From DATMMS01 sp036824145 (GTDB taxonomy: Bacteria; Chloroflexota; Dormibacteria; DASZGP01): a DNA stretch of 32,207 nt. The position numbers and the translations under genes are program-made. The notes under the pieces were generated by a model that was not told the origin of the DNA, made no database searches, and saw only the letters and a list, made by a program, of their open reading frames with translations. Positions within the stretch are counted from its first letter, which is position 1; every line of letters starts with the position of its first letter. Location of the stretch: assembly GCA_036824145.1 (NCBI GenBank), contig DAITAT010000016.1, forward strand, positions 1-32,207, read 5' to 3'. This document shows positions 1 through 8,611 of the stretch, piece by piece.

Positions 1-12
1 TAGGATTCGACG

Positions 13-831
13 GTGAAGTTCGACTGGGGGACCAGGACGTTCGTGATGGGGATCATCAACGTCACCGCTGATTCCTTCTCGGCCGACGGCGTCCTGGGTG
101 ATCCCGCGATCGCGGTGGCACTGGGTCGGGGCATGGAAGAGGCCGGCGCGGACATCGTTGACGTAGGCGGCATGTCGAGCCGGCCCGGGCACCAGGAGAT
201 CAGCCTCGAAGAGGAGCTGACGCGCGTCATGAACGTTGTGCCCGGGTTGCGTGCCGCGGTGGCGGTGCCGATCAGCATCGACACCTATCGCTATGAGGTC
301 GCCCAGGCGGCGGTGGCGGGCGGCGCCACCATCATCAACGACATCTGGGGTCTGCAGCGCGAGCCGCGGCTGGCCGAGCTGGCGGCGCAGACGGGCTCCG
401 GCCTGGTGTTGATGCACAACCAGGACCACACGACGTACAAGGACCTCCTTCCCGACATCATCGAGTCACTGGGCCGTTCGGTGGCGGTGGCCGAGTCCGC
501 CGGCGTGCCACCAGACGCCATCATCGTGGATCCCGGCATCGGCTTCGGCAAGAGCGCCGAGCAGAACCTCGAGGTGCTCCGGCGCCTGGATGCCCTCAAG
601 GTCCTGGGCCTCCCTATCCTGCTGGGCACCTCACGCAAATCGACAATCGGCAGGGTGCTGGGGCTGCCGGTCGAAGACCGGCTCGAGGGCACCGCCGCCA
701 CCGTGGCGCTGGGGATCGCCGGCGGCGCCGATATCGTCCGCGTCCACGACGTCGGGCCCATGGTCCGCGTCGCCCGCATGAGCGACGCGGTGGTCCGGGG
801 TAGGTGGACCGACCCCGGGGTGGCGGCGTGA
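13..831 (+). CDS. folP: Dihydropteroate synthase
   Basis: Dihydropteroate synthase (272 aa) joins p-aminobenzoate to 6-hydroxymethyl-dihydropterin diphosphate in cytosolic folate synthesis. The family motifs occur in order: an N-terminal VMGIINVTADSFS (the usual NVTPDSFS with Pro to Ala), GADIVDVGG followed by SSRPG, ISIDT, INDIWG, LMH, DPGIGFGK, GTSRKS and the closing RVHDV. Length is normal for the family. The GTG start is chosen because an in-frame TAG lies at positions 1-3, so little room exists upstream; that TAG may end a preceding gene. The stop overlaps the start of folK in a GTGA, indicating translational coupling. The Pro to Ala change and the SSRPG in place of STRPG are mild variants of the pterin and pABA loops. 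Confidence 0.95.
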   Translation: MKFDWGTRTFVMGIINVTADSFSADGVLGDPAIAVALGRGMEEAGADIVDVGGMSSRPGHQEISLEEELTRVMNVVPGLRAAVAVPISIDTYRYEVAQAAVAGGATIINDIWGLQREPRLAELAAQTGSGLVLMHNQDHTTYKDLLPDIIESLGRSVAVAESAGVPPDAIIVDPGIGFGKSAEQNLEVLRRLDALKVLGLPILLGTSRKSTIGRVLGLPVEDRLEGTAATVALGIAGGADIVRVHDVGPMVRVARMSDAVVRGRWTDPGVAA

Positions 832-1316
832 GGGCCTACCTGGCGCTGGGCTCCAACCTCGGCGAGAGGGAGGCCAACCTCGAGTTCGCCCGCACCGAGC
901 TACCGGCGGCGGGCGTGCACATCGTGGCGGTGTCGAGCGTCGAGGAGACCGAACCTGTCGGGGGCGTGGCGCAGCCGATGTTTCTCAACCAGGTGCTGGA
1001 GGTGGACACCGACCATCCGCCGGGCGCGCTCCTGAGAGTCTGCAAGGAGATCGAATCCCGCGCCGGGCGCCGGCCGGGGGGCGAGCGCTGGGGACCCCGG
1101 GAGCTGGACATCGACATCCTTCTCTACGGTCACCTAAAAATCGACAGCCCGGAACTCCAGATCCCACACCCAGAGCTGGTCCGGCGTGAGTTCCTGCTGC
1201 GCGAGCTGCACGAGATCAACCCGAGGCTCACCGACGCCCTACCCGGGGTTACGGTGCAGCAGCTGGACCCTTCGTCTCCTAGCTATCCCTCCGACGCCGA
1301 AGAGGTGAAGCGGTAG
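828..1316 (+). CDS. folK: 2-amino-4-hydroxy-6-hydroxymethyldihydropteridine diphosphokinase
   Basis: HPPK (162 aa) transfers diphosphate from ATP to 6-hydroxymethyl-dihydropterin, the step before FolP. Visible motifs are LALGSNLGERE at the N terminus, EPVGGVAQPMFLNQ, the signature RWGPRELDIDILLYG, and HPELVRREFLLREL near the C terminus. The reading frame is open further upstream (to 804), but the GTG at 828 overlaps the folP TGA as GTGA and places the family N terminus (RAYLALGSN) exactly, so it is preferred. The last 34 bases overlap, tail to tail, the end of the response regulator gene on the other strand. Confidence 0.93.
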   Translation: MRAYLALGSNLGEREANLEFARTELPAAGVHIVAVSSVEETEPVGGVAQPMFLNQVLEVDTDHPPGALLRVCKEIESRAGRRPGGERWGPRELDIDILLYGHLKIDSPELQIPHPELVRREFLLRELHEINPRLTDALPGVTVQQLDPSSPSYPSDAEEVKR

Positions 1317-1993
1317 CCGATTCCCGGGACCGCGAGGATGAAGAAGGGACGCCCCGGGTCGTTCTCGATCTTGCGGCGCAGGTTGCGAACGTGGACGTCG
1401 ATGACGCGGGTTTCTATGGGGTACTCGTAGCCCCAGACGTGGTTGAGGATCTTCTCGCGCGAAAGCACCTTGCCGGAGTTGCTGGCGAGGAAGGCCAGCA
1501 GGTCGAACTCGGTGTGGGTCAACTCCACCTTGTCGCCCTTCTTGAAGACGCGGCGTTCGTTGAGGTTGATGCTGAGGTCCTTGAAGTCCAGCCTTCCGTC
1601 GGAGCCGTACTCCTCCTGGCGGACGCGGCGCAGGTGGGCGGCGATCCGGGCCAGCAGCTCGCGGGCGCGGAAGGGCTTGGTGATGTAGTCATCGGTGCCG
1701 ATCTCGAGGCCGACGACGATGTCGATCTCGTCGGTCTTGGCCGAGAGGATGATGATGGGCACCGCCGAGCCGCTCTTGCGCACCTCCCGGCAGACGTCGA
1801 AACCGGAGATGTCGGGAAGCATCACGTCGAGCAGAATCAGGTCCGGACGGCTGGACTCTGACAGGTACAGGCCCTCGCTGCCGTTCTCGGCTTCGACGAC
1901 CTCATAGCCCTCCTTCTCGCAGGCCATACGGATGGCCTTGCGGATGACGGCTTCGTCCTCGATGATGAGGATGCGGCGGGCGACGTCGTTCAA
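1283..1993 (-). CDS. OmpR/PhoB-family response regulator
   Basis: Two-component response regulator of 236 aa. The receiver domain (about residues 7-120) has the acidic pair E12/D13, phosphoacceptor D56 in LILLDVMLP, S84 in IIILSAKT and K106 in TKPF. The C-terminal winged helix (about 140-232) has the OmpR-type ELTHTEFDLLAFLA, REKILNHVWGYEY and VIDVHVRNLRRKIE motifs, ending with GIGYRF. The start is TTG overlapping the stop of the upstream kinase gene as TTGA, so the two are translationally coupled. The target genes cannot be told from the window. Confidence 0.93.
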   Translation of the reverse strand: MNDVARRILIIEDEAVIRKAIRMACEKEGYEVVEAENGSEGLYLSESSRPDLILLDVMLPDISGFDVCREVRKSGSAVPIIILSAKTDEIDIVVGLEIGTDDYITKPFRARELLARIAAHLRRVRQEEYGSDGRLDFKDLSINLNERRVFKKGDKVELTHTEFDLLAFLASNSGKVLSREKILNHVWGYEYPIETRVIDVHVRNLRRKIENDPGRPFFILAVPGIGYRFTSSASEG

Positions 1994-2985
1994 ACCCCAG
2001 CCCTCGACCGCGCCGGCGCCAACGGCAGCGTGAAGGCGAAGGTGCTGCCCTTGCCGTAGGTGCTCTTGACGTCGATTGAGCCTCCGTGAAGCTCCACCAG
2101 GCCGCGCACGATATACAAGCCCAGTCCCGTGCCCGGAGTCTCCCGGGTCGACGGGTCGGCAACCCGCTGGAACTTCTTGAACAACCGGGTCTGGTCCTCC
2201 GACTTGATTCCGATGCCTCGATCTTTTATCTCGACCCGGACCGCCTGATCATGGACTGAGGCCGTCAGCACCACGCTGGTATGCTGCGGCGAATACTTTA
2301 TCGCGTTGGTGATCAAATTCACGAGAATCTGGCGCAACTTGGCAGCGTCTGCCGATACCTTCGGCAGCCGCGTCGGGATCCTGACCAAGAGGTTCGTGTC
2401 CGCGGTCTGAGTCTGAAGCTCGTCCAACACCTCGGCAACGGTGTCTTTCAGGTCCACGGGCGCCAACTCCATGGGCATCTGGCCGGAGTCGATCTGGCTG
2501 GCGTCGAGGATCTCTCTGATCAACACCTCGAGGCGCTCGGCCTGGCGGTAGATGTCACCCATCATCTCCTCGCGCTCAAGCTTGGTGACGTGGTATGAGA
2601 TCAGGAGCTCGGCGGTAGCCTTGATCGCCGTCAGCGGGGTCTTGAGCTCGTGGCTGGTGACGCTCACGAGGGCGTCGTGGGCGTCGAGGATCTCTCGGAT
2701 CGGCGTGGCGTCGGCGATCAGCACCAGCGCTCCTCCGGTGTGGAGGTGGCGAATCTGGATGTCCACGAATAAGGTGTTCGCGGTGCCGGTCACGGCGACC
2801 CCTCTCACCGGCGAGGTCCAGTTGACACCCTGCCTCAGGCAGCGCTGCAGCGGCGAGTCGGCCCCTTCGAAGAGGGATGCCTCGCTGTCGTCGGGGTGGA
2901 TCAGCTGGGCGACCTGTTTGCCCACCGCCTCGCTCGCGGTGACGCCAAGTATGGCGGCGGCACGCACACCCAGATCGACGACCAC
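1990..2985 (-). CDS. PAS-domain sensor histidine kinase (cytosolic)
   Basis: Sensor kinase partner of the downstream response regulator, at least 331 aa. It has a PAS-like N terminus, then the dimerization/H-box VTSHELKTPLTAIKA with H112, the N-box LRQILVNLITNAIKYS, the G1 box DRGIGI, the F-box LFKKFQR and the G2 box GTGLGLYIV. No transmembrane segment is seen, so it probably senses a cytosolic cue or works through a partner. The annotated GTG start at 2985 cuts into the PAS fold. The frame stays open upstream to 3057 and encodes PAS-like residues (SLEQGYIVVDERGVVVD), but offers only ATT (3057) or CTG (3048) after an in-frame TGA at 3063. The upstream FemA/B gene ends at 3053, so the genes overlap if the longer form is used. 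Confidence 0.9.
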   Translation of the reverse strand: MVVDLGVRAAAILGVTASEAVGKQVAQLIHPDDSEASLFEGADSPLQRCLRQGVNWTSPVRGVAVTGTANTLFVDIQIRHLHTGGALVLIADATPIREILDAHDALVSVTSHELKTPLTAIKATAELLISYHVTKLEREEMMGDIYRQAERLEVLIREILDASQIDSGQMPMELAPVDLKDTVAEVLDELQTQTADTNLLVRIPTRLPKVSADAAKLRQILVNLITNAIKYSPQHTSVVLTASVHDQAVRVEIKDRGIGIKSEDQTRLFKKFQRVADPSTRETPGTGLGLYIVRGLVELHGGSIDVKSTYGKGSTFAFTLPLAPARSRAGV

Positions 2986-3052
2986 CCCCCGCTCGTCGAC
3001 GACGATGTATCCCTGCTCGAGGCTGGGCAGGATTTCAGCAGCGCTCAGCTTG

Positions 3053-4057
3053 TCAATCGCTCACCGACCTCAACCTCGATCTCACTCGCCGTACGTTACT
3101 GCGCAACTTTACGATTGCCTGGTGCGACCGCCACATTGTGACTCTGAGCGGCATGTCAAAGGCACCCGCATACGCCACCGGGCGGCCGTTCCATCCCGAC
3201 TTGAACTGCCATAGGCCGGCCAGCGGATGGCCTGGCTGGTCGTCGGGGGGGATGCCCCAGAGGTCGTACTCGACATCGCCGAGGCGGTGCATGTCCTGGA
3301 TGGTGTGCCAGTGCAGCAGGTACGCCGGCATCAGGTTGCGTCCACCGGGCGAGGAGGCGCCGAAGAGGTAGGTGGCGCGGCCGGCAAAGCGCAGGACCAT
3401 GATCCCGGCCAGGGGCGTGCCCTGGTGGCTGGCGAGGTAGATGCGGCAGGCGCCGTCCGCCGACATCAGCTCATGGACGGCGCGGTAGTACGGCTCCCGA
3501 GCCAGCTGGATTCGATGCCGGGCGGAGGTCATCGCGGCGAGCCTGGCGAAGACGGCGACGTTATCGGACTGCTCGACCACGACGCCCTTCCGTTCCGCGA
3601 GGCGGACGTTGTAGCGGGTTTTCGGTTTCAGACCGGCGAGGATGGCCTCGGGCTCCGGACGGATGTCGACTATCGACGTGTGCTCGGGCTGGATCGCGGT
3701 GCCACGACGCCAGGGTGGCGGCGGCGCCCAGCCGGCCTCGACCTCGGGCTCGATTGTCAGGAACGCGAGCCCAAGGCGTTGCGCCAGTGCCGCCAGTGGT
3801 TCGAGGGCCGCCGATATGTGCGCCGCGGTCAGCGCCGGGCCCTTGGCGACATAGCCGTAAGTGCCACCGGGCGCCAGCGTCGGCGCCAGCAGCAGGCTCA
3901 CGGGCACGGTGATGTCGTTGATGTCGAGGAAATGGCGCTGTACCTCCCAGCCGAAGGCGGATTGCAGCTCGCCCCACCGGTACGACTGGAGCAGGTGGGG
4001 ATTGGGCATCGCCGCCAGGGCGCTGTCCCAGGCGGCTGGTTCGGCGGATCCGCTCAA
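3053..4057 (-). CDS. FemA/FemB-family peptidyltransferase (peptidoglycan bridge type)
   Basis: Protein of 334 aa with features of the Fem/FmhB family, which adds amino acids from aminoacyl-tRNA to peptidoglycan precursors at the inner face of the membrane. Seen are an N-terminal W then HLLQSYRWGELQSAFGW, a central LKPKTRYNVRLAERKGV (the lysine/arginine-rich stretch typical of Fem proteins), an acetyltransferase-fold second half with YLASHQGTPLAGIMVLRF, and YDLWGIPPDD with GLWQFKSGW near the end. The start is TTG at 4057; an ATG 48 bases inside (4009) would lose the conserved first Trp. It is the first gene of a minus-strand group with the kinase and regulator. The amino acid it transfers is unknown. 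Confidence 0.85.
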   Translation of the reverse strand: MSGSAEPAAWDSALAAMPNPHLLQSYRWGELQSAFGWEVQRHFLDINDITVPVSLLLAPTLAPGGTYGYVAKGPALTAAHISAALEPLAALAQRLGLAFLTIEPEVEAGWAPPPPWRRGTAIQPEHTSIVDIRPEPEAILAGLKPKTRYNVRLAERKGVVVEQSDNVAVFARLAAMTSARHRIQLAREPYYRAVHELMSADGACRIYLASHQGTPLAGIMVLRFAGRATYLFGASSPGGRNLMPAYLLHWHTIQDMHRLGDVEYDLWGIPPDDQPGHPLAGLWQFKSGWNGRPVAYAGAFDMPLRVTMWRSHQAIVKLRSNVRRVRSRLRSVSD

Positions 4058-4120
4058 ATGGGTGCGGGGCTGGGGCGGAGGTCGCGATTGTCGTTGATCT
4101 CAGTTCCGAATTGCGACGTC

Positions 4121-4152
4121 TTGAATACGAAGGTCACCTGTGACACTATAAA
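4121..4152 (+). promoter_or_regulatory. Possible promoter for the DUF4388 gene
   Basis: TTGAAT (4121-4126) and TATAAA (4147-4152) lie in the AT-richer patch between the divergent FemA/B and DUF4388 genes. The 20-base spacer is longer than ideal. The TATAAA box is about 85 bases before the GTG start at 4238. This is weak support from base composition and position only. Confidence 0.25.
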
Positions 4153-4237
4153 AGCCCCATTCGCCCGCGCGGAACGCTCGTCAGCGCCGCTGACGGAGTC
4201 CTCGTGGCGATTTCCATCAGAGCAAGCAGAGGTTGTC

Positions 4238-5976
4238 GTGCAGAACAACGGAACCCTAGCGGAGATGCCCCTGGAGGCGATTCTGGAAACCATCCAGAAG
4301 GATCGGGCCACGGGCACCCTCCACCTGAACTCGCCGAGTGGAACCGCCACCCTGTACTTGCTTTTCGGGCACCTCTTCCACGCCGTTGACGCCGACCGCG
4401 TGGGTGAGCCGGTCGTCCACGAGACCCTCGACTGGACCGAGGGCGATTTCACATTCGACTCCAAGGCCAAGCTTCCCGCCGAGGAGTCGATCAAAGTCTC
4501 GACCGCCGAGCTGCTGGCGAGCTGGACCGCCGGCGTGAGCGCCTCGCCTCCGCCGCCGAAGGCCGAGCCGGCGGCCGAGCCGGCGGCCGAGNNNNNNNNN
4601 NNNNNNNNNNNNNNNNNNNNNNNNNNNNNNNNNNNNNNNNNNNNNNNNNNNNNNNNNNNNNNNNNNNNNNNNNNNNNNNNNNNNNNNNNNNGGCCGAGCC
4701 GGCGGCCGAGCCGGCGGCCGAGGATCTCCATGCCGCGGTCGACACGCAGCCCATCGACCTGGCTCCGTACCAACCGGAAGCGCCCGGTGTGCCCGAGGCG
4801 CTGCCCGAAGCCGAGGCGCCGCTTGTGGACGCGGGCCTCGAAGCTGAGGTCGGCGCGGATCCCGAGCCTGCCGTCGCCGCAGCCAAGGGCCCCAAGCGGC
4901 GCCGCACCGACGTCCGCCCCGGTACGCGGCCGCCCGAGACCATGGAGCTCTACCCGGTGCCGCCGGGCGACGCCCTCTACGAGTCGCTGACGGCGGCCTT
5001 TGTCGACTTTCCCAAACTGCTGCGAAGCCTCAACAAGGGCAAGCATTGCGGTTATGTCCGCCTCAGCGGCGACGAATTCCACGCTGTGCTCGTTTTCTCT
5101 TCGGGCGCCGTCGTGGAGGCTATTTACGAGGGCCTGGGTGAGGTCAGCACCGGGACCAAGGCCTTCAAGCGCTTCGCCGAGAACATCGACAACAGCGAAG
5201 GGTACCTCGATGTCATCGAGCTCAGCCCAGAGATGGTCACCGCCATCTTCCAGTTGCTTACCGCGCCCGGGCTCTATGACCGGCTGGTGGCGCGGTTCGT
5301 CAAGTTTGATGCCCTGCTGGAGCATCTCTCGGCCGAAGGCACCAGCGGGGCCGTGATCGTGCGCCAGGACAAGAAGACGGGCGTGGTGCTGTTCCGCGAG
5401 GGGATCATCCTGGGCTCATACACCGAGGCCTCGCGCAATTTCGAGGCTGACGCCCTCACGGTGGCCGCGATATGCAAGGATCCCAAGGCCGAGATCGAGG
5501 TCCGCGGCGGTCCATTGCCGGACTCGCTGCCCGTTCTCGAATCGGGCGGCAATACCGGCAAGACTGTCCCGTCCGGGGGTTCTCGCGTCTCCGCCGCCAA
5601 GGCCGACGCCGCCCCCGAAGTGGCGGTTGCGACAGCGCCCGATCCTGAGCCCGAGCCCGAGCCCGAGCCCGAGAGTGAGCCTGAAGCCGAGGCGGAGGCG
5701 AAGCCCGCCGCCGAATTCGCCGGCAGCCCGGACGGCGTCGAGGCCGCGGAGGTCGACTGGGCTGCGGTCCTGAGCCAGATGGCGGGCCGGTCCGACGCCG
5801 CCCTGGGGACACGCGCCAAGAAGGTCAAGGAGCTCCTCAACGCCTCGGGCCACAACCGCGAGGACGTCGAGTCCACGATCGATCGGATCTCCGAGCTGTC
5901 GATCATGTTCGTCGACCCCTCCAAGCTGGCGGGCCTGGCGGATGAGATGCGGCGGATTGCCGCCGAAGTCGCCTGA
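4238..5976 (+). CDS. DUF4388 (PATAN-like) domain protein, interrupted by an assembly gap
   Basis: Large cytosolic protein beginning MQNNGTLAEMPLEAILETI, the start of a DUF4388/PATAN domain (about residues 1-100), a fold found in regulators such as cyanobacterial PatA. Then comes an Ala/Glu/Pro linker with tandem AEPA units into which a 100-N gap falls. After the gap are a second globular region (LYPVPPGDALYESLTAAF onward, with two DUF4388-like halves), a second acidic PEPEPE linker (around 5640-5700) and a helical C-terminal domain starting DWAAVLSQMAG. The reading frame before the gap differs from the frame after it. Because the gap length is a placeholder, one continuous gene is the simplest reading. 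The GTG start has AGAGG a few bases upstream. Function is unknown; a scaffold or signalling role is inference. Confidence 0.75.
4592..4691. other. Assembly gap (100 N) inside a tandem repeat
   Basis: Exactly 100 N, a conventional placeholder length. Both edges consist of the same 12-base unit CCGGCGGCCGAG encoding Pro-Ala-Ala-Glu, so the assembler most likely failed on this repeat. The true number of units is unknown. Confidence 0.95.
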
Positions 5977-6017
5977 CGCGGCGCCGGGGCTGAGCCGCCT
6001 CCGATAGAGTCGCTCGG

Positions 6018-7778
6018 GTGATGAGCCCGAGGCCGGGCCGCCTGACATGCTGGCGCGTCCTGGCAGTTTTTCCGTTCTTGCTGCCGTCGCTTGGCGCCTG
6101 CAGTCCGGCGGCGCCGGCGATCGAACAGGTCTCGCCCAACAAGGGCGAGGGCAACGTCGCCGGAGACACCCAGATCAAGGTCACCTTCGACCGCGCCATG
6201 GATCGGCAGTCGGTTGTCTCCCGGTTCGGGGTGTCACCTGCGATCCCTGGCTGCGTTCCCCAGCTCTGCCCCATCACCTGGAGCGACCGCACCATGGTCT
6301 TCAGCCATCCTCAGAGCGAATTCCAGGCCAACACCAAGTACACCGTGCGCATCAAACCCGGCTACCGCGACGGCGCCGGCCGCGTGAACAACATCGAGCA
6401 TTCCTGGGAGTTCCACACCGAGACCGCCCCGACGCTGCAGTCGACCAACCCTGGCTCCGACGCCAAAGGGGTCGCCCCGGATATCGACATCACGCTGCAG
6501 TTCTCACGCCCGATGCAGGTGCCGTCGCAGCAGCAGCTGAAGTTGATCGACTCCCAGTCCGACATCGCCGCGGCCGTGCTGTGCCGCGTCACCCTCGACC
6601 CCGGCGATGCCAGCAGGGTGGTGGTCTCGCCATTGCGGCTGTTGGCGTCGCGGCACCGCTACCGGCTCCTGATCACCTCCGACTTCCAGGATTCCCGGCA
6701 TAACAATTCCGGCCACGCCATCAACCTGAACTTCACCACCGGCGACGCCGACCTCACCAGGAGCCTCGCCTTCACCGTCCTCGACACCGCCGCGTCGCCC
6801 GGTCACCGCATCGCCGTGTTGCGGCCGCCCGCCAGCCTGGGGGCACCGGCACCCAGCCTGCGCGTGGTGTACCAGTCGGCCGACTCAATCGTCGACTTTG
6901 GTTGGGCCCCGGACGCCCGCCACCTCTACACCCTCGAGGGCAGCCCGACCAAGATCGTCCGCGTCGACGCCGCCGACGGCAGCACCCAGCGCCCTGGCAT
7001 CGTGGCGACCTCGATGGCGATGTCGCCGGCCCACGACGAGATCGCCTACGTCGCCCCCGACCGCAGCCTTCACCTGTGGTCGCCACCGCTCGTCGCGGGG
7101 GCGCCGGCGGCCGACATCCCGGTGCCCGATGCCGGGGCCCAGGTGGGGGCGCCGAGCTGGAGTGGCGACGGCCGGCGCCTCGCCCTGACAATCGACACCG
7201 CTGGCGGCCCAGTGCTGGCGGTGCTGGAGCGCTCCACCCTCAGCCGCTTCGTGGTTCCCAGCGTGAGGATGGCGCCGGCCGTGGCGGGGGGCGGTCCCCG
7301 GTGGTCGGTCGACGGCAATGCGGTTGCCTTTGAGCGCGCCCTCCCCGGCGGGTCGGAGGTCTGGACCTTCCGCCCGCTGGCGGCGCCGGGCGCCGAGCTC
7401 AGCCGCATCGGCAAGATCGGCGACGTCGCCCTGGCGTGGTCCTCAGACGGCACCGCGATCTATGCCGCTGGGGACCCCGAGGGGCACGGCGTGCGGCTGC
7501 TGACCCGGGCCCCGGCGCTGCCTGTCGATGGGCAGGCGGCGGCGTTCACCACGCTGCGTAGCACGATCGCGGGAGACAATATGCCCGCCACGCCGACCTT
7601 TGACCGCCGCCTGGCTTTCATCCGCGCGCCCGCCGGCGTGCCCCAGCTGTGGCTCATCAACGGCGACGGGTCTGGACTGTCCCAGTTGACCTTCGAGAAG
7701 TACAGCGTCGTCGAGAAGCTGACCGCGGCCGGCGTCGAGCTGCCGCGATGGGCGCCGGGCACAGCGGGCGGGCCGTGA
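6018..7778 (+). CDS. Lipoprotein with two Ig-like domains and a TolB-like beta-propeller
   Basis: Predicted exported lipoprotein (586 aa). The hydrophobic stretch ends in the lipobox LGAC with C28. Two SbsA-type Ig-like domains follow (about 32-130 and 132-232), each with the VTFDRAMD or LQFSRPMQ strand and a closing FHT/FTT. From about 240 to the end there are repeated WSGDGRRLAL, WSVDGNAVAF and WSSDGTAIYA blades typical of a WD40/TolB-like propeller. Translation may begin at GTG 6018 or ATG 6021. The gene begins 41 bases after the DUF4388 gene and overlaps the hydrolase gene. It probably sits on the outer face of the cytoplasmic membrane; ligand unknown. Confidence 0.82.
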   Translation: MMSPRPGRLTCWRVLAVFPFLLPSLGACSPAAPAIEQVSPNKGEGNVAGDTQIKVTFDRAMDRQSVVSRFGVSPAIPGCVPQLCPITWSDRTMVFSHPQSEFQANTKYTVRIKPGYRDGAGRVNNIEHSWEFHTETAPTLQSTNPGSDAKGVAPDIDITLQFSRPMQVPSQQQLKLIDSQSDIAAAVLCRVTLDPGDASRVVVSPLRLLASRHRYRLLITSDFQDSRHNNSGHAINLNFTTGDADLTRSLAFTVLDTAASPGHRIAVLRPPASLGAPAPSLRVVYQSADSIVDFGWAPDARHLYTLEGSPTKIVRVDAADGSTQRPGIVATSMAMSPAHDEIAYVAPDRSLHLWSPPLVAGAPAADIPVPDAGAQVGAPSWSGDGRRLALTIDTAGGPVLAVLERSTLSRFVVPSVRMAPAVAGGGPRWSVDGNAVAFERALPGGSEVWTFRPLAAPGAELSRIGKIGDVALAWSSDGTAIYAAGDPEGHGVRLLTRAPALPVDGQAAAFTTLRSTIAGDNMPATPTFDRRLAFIRAPAGVPQLWLINGDGSGLSQLTFEKYSVVEKLTAAGVELPRWAPGTAGGP

Positions 7779-8290
7779 TTTTCCTCGGCCACGGCGCCTC
7801 TGGCAACGCCGACAGCATGAAGCCCTACGTGGCGGGCCTGGCTCGGCGTGGCGTCGACGCGCAATCGGTCCCGGCCATGGGCAAGCTGCCGACCCGAGCG
7901 GAGAAGGCGATGCAGGTGTTCCGCGAGCTCGCCGCCGACCACCCGGGTTGCATCGTCGGCGGGCACTCCTACGGCGGCCGGGTCGCCAGCATGGTGGCAG
8001 CCGAGGGCACTGTTGGGGGGCTTGTCCTCTTCAGCTATCCGCTACATCGGCCGGGGCGTCCCGAGGAGCTCCGCGTCGCCCATTGGCCCTCGATCAAGTG
8101 TCCCGTGCTGCTGCTTTCGGGTGAGTCAGACCCGTTCGCGCGGATCGACCTGCTGCGCGCCTCGGTCGGCAAGCTTGCCTCGGCGGAGCTGATGACCTAT
8201 CCCGGTGTGGGCCACGGTTTCGCGCGGCACGCCGCCGGCTTCAACGATGCGCTCGACCGCGTCGCGGCCTTCGCCCAGAGGGTCGGCTAG
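7748..8290 (+). CDS. Alpha/beta hydrolase, dienelactone hydrolase/Tex30-like
   Basis: Small alpha/beta hydrolase (180 aa from this ATG). Seen are the oxyanion-region FLGHGASGN at the N terminus, nucleophile elbow GHSYGGR, acid residue in LLLSGESDPF and catalytic His in GVGHGF. This is the compact KANL3/Tex30-like arrangement without a lid. The ATG at 7748 overlaps the preceding lipoprotein gene by 31 bases. A GTG at 7775 overlaps its stop as GTGA, the same coupling seen at other junctions here, and would give a start at IFLGHGASGN; either is possible. The stop shares a CTAG with the stop of the convergent SseC-like gene. Substrate unknown. Confidence 0.8.
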   Translation: MGAGHSGRAVIFLGHGASGNADSMKPYVAGLARRGVDAQSVPAMGKLPTRAEKAMQVFRELAADHPGCIVGGHSYGGRVASMVAAEGTVGGLVLFSYPLHRPGRPEELRVAHWPSIKCPVLLLSGESDPFARIDLLRASVGKLASAELMTYPGVGHGFARHAAGFNDALDRVAAFAQRVG

Positions 8291-8592
8291 GGGCGGGTCG
8301 GGATCGGCTGCAGCTCGAACTTGACGTCGACCGCCTTGCCCTTGGCCGGGCTGGCGGTCTGCTCCAGACGCTCGGCCCCGGGAGCCAGGCAGATCACCGT
8401 CCAATCGCCGGGGACGACCCAGAAGCGGAAGCTCCCGTCATCGCCCGTCCGCTGCTCGGCGACGAACTCCTCCTGGCTGCCGGTCAGGCGCACGTAGGCG
8501 CCCTCGACCGGCTGACGATCGCGCTGGACCACGCCTCTGATGGACGTATCCCCGACGTAGTCGTCGGGGGCGTCGACACAGCTGCTCGTCAT
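8287..8592 (-). CDS. sseC: SseC-like DUF1416 protein
   Basis: Protein of 101 aa resembling mycobacterial SseC (DUF1416), a small beta-rich protein related to carboxypeptidase regulatory-like domains. The core reads GVVQRDRQPVEGAYVRL, EEFVAEQRTGDDGSFRF and WVVPGDWTV, closely following the pattern of the family I recall. It lies 19 bases downstream of the sulfurtransferase gene on the same strand, the same order as cysA2-sseC in Mycobacterium tuberculosis. It is therefore thought to work with the sulfurtransferase, but its biochemical role is not known to me. A Cys at residue 5 is visible. ATG start. Confidence 0.85.
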   Translation of the reverse strand: MTSSCVDAPDDYVGDTSIRGVVQRDRQPVEGAYVRLTGSQEEFVAEQRTGDDGSFRFWVVPGDWTVICLAPGAERLEQTASPAKGKAVDVKFELQPIPTRP

Positions 8593-8611
8593 ATTCGTCC
8601 CTGTCCCGAGG

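Noticed and set aside
3227..4990. A 587-codon plus-strand open frame across the FemA/B gene
   Set aside because: Its first kilobase is antisense to a clear FemA/B gene and shows no family pattern. Only the part from GTG 4238 is a real gene (DUF4388).
5416..6048. Long minus-strand open frames opposite the DUF4388 gene
   Set aside because: They are products of high GC content and of the PEPE repeat and match no family.
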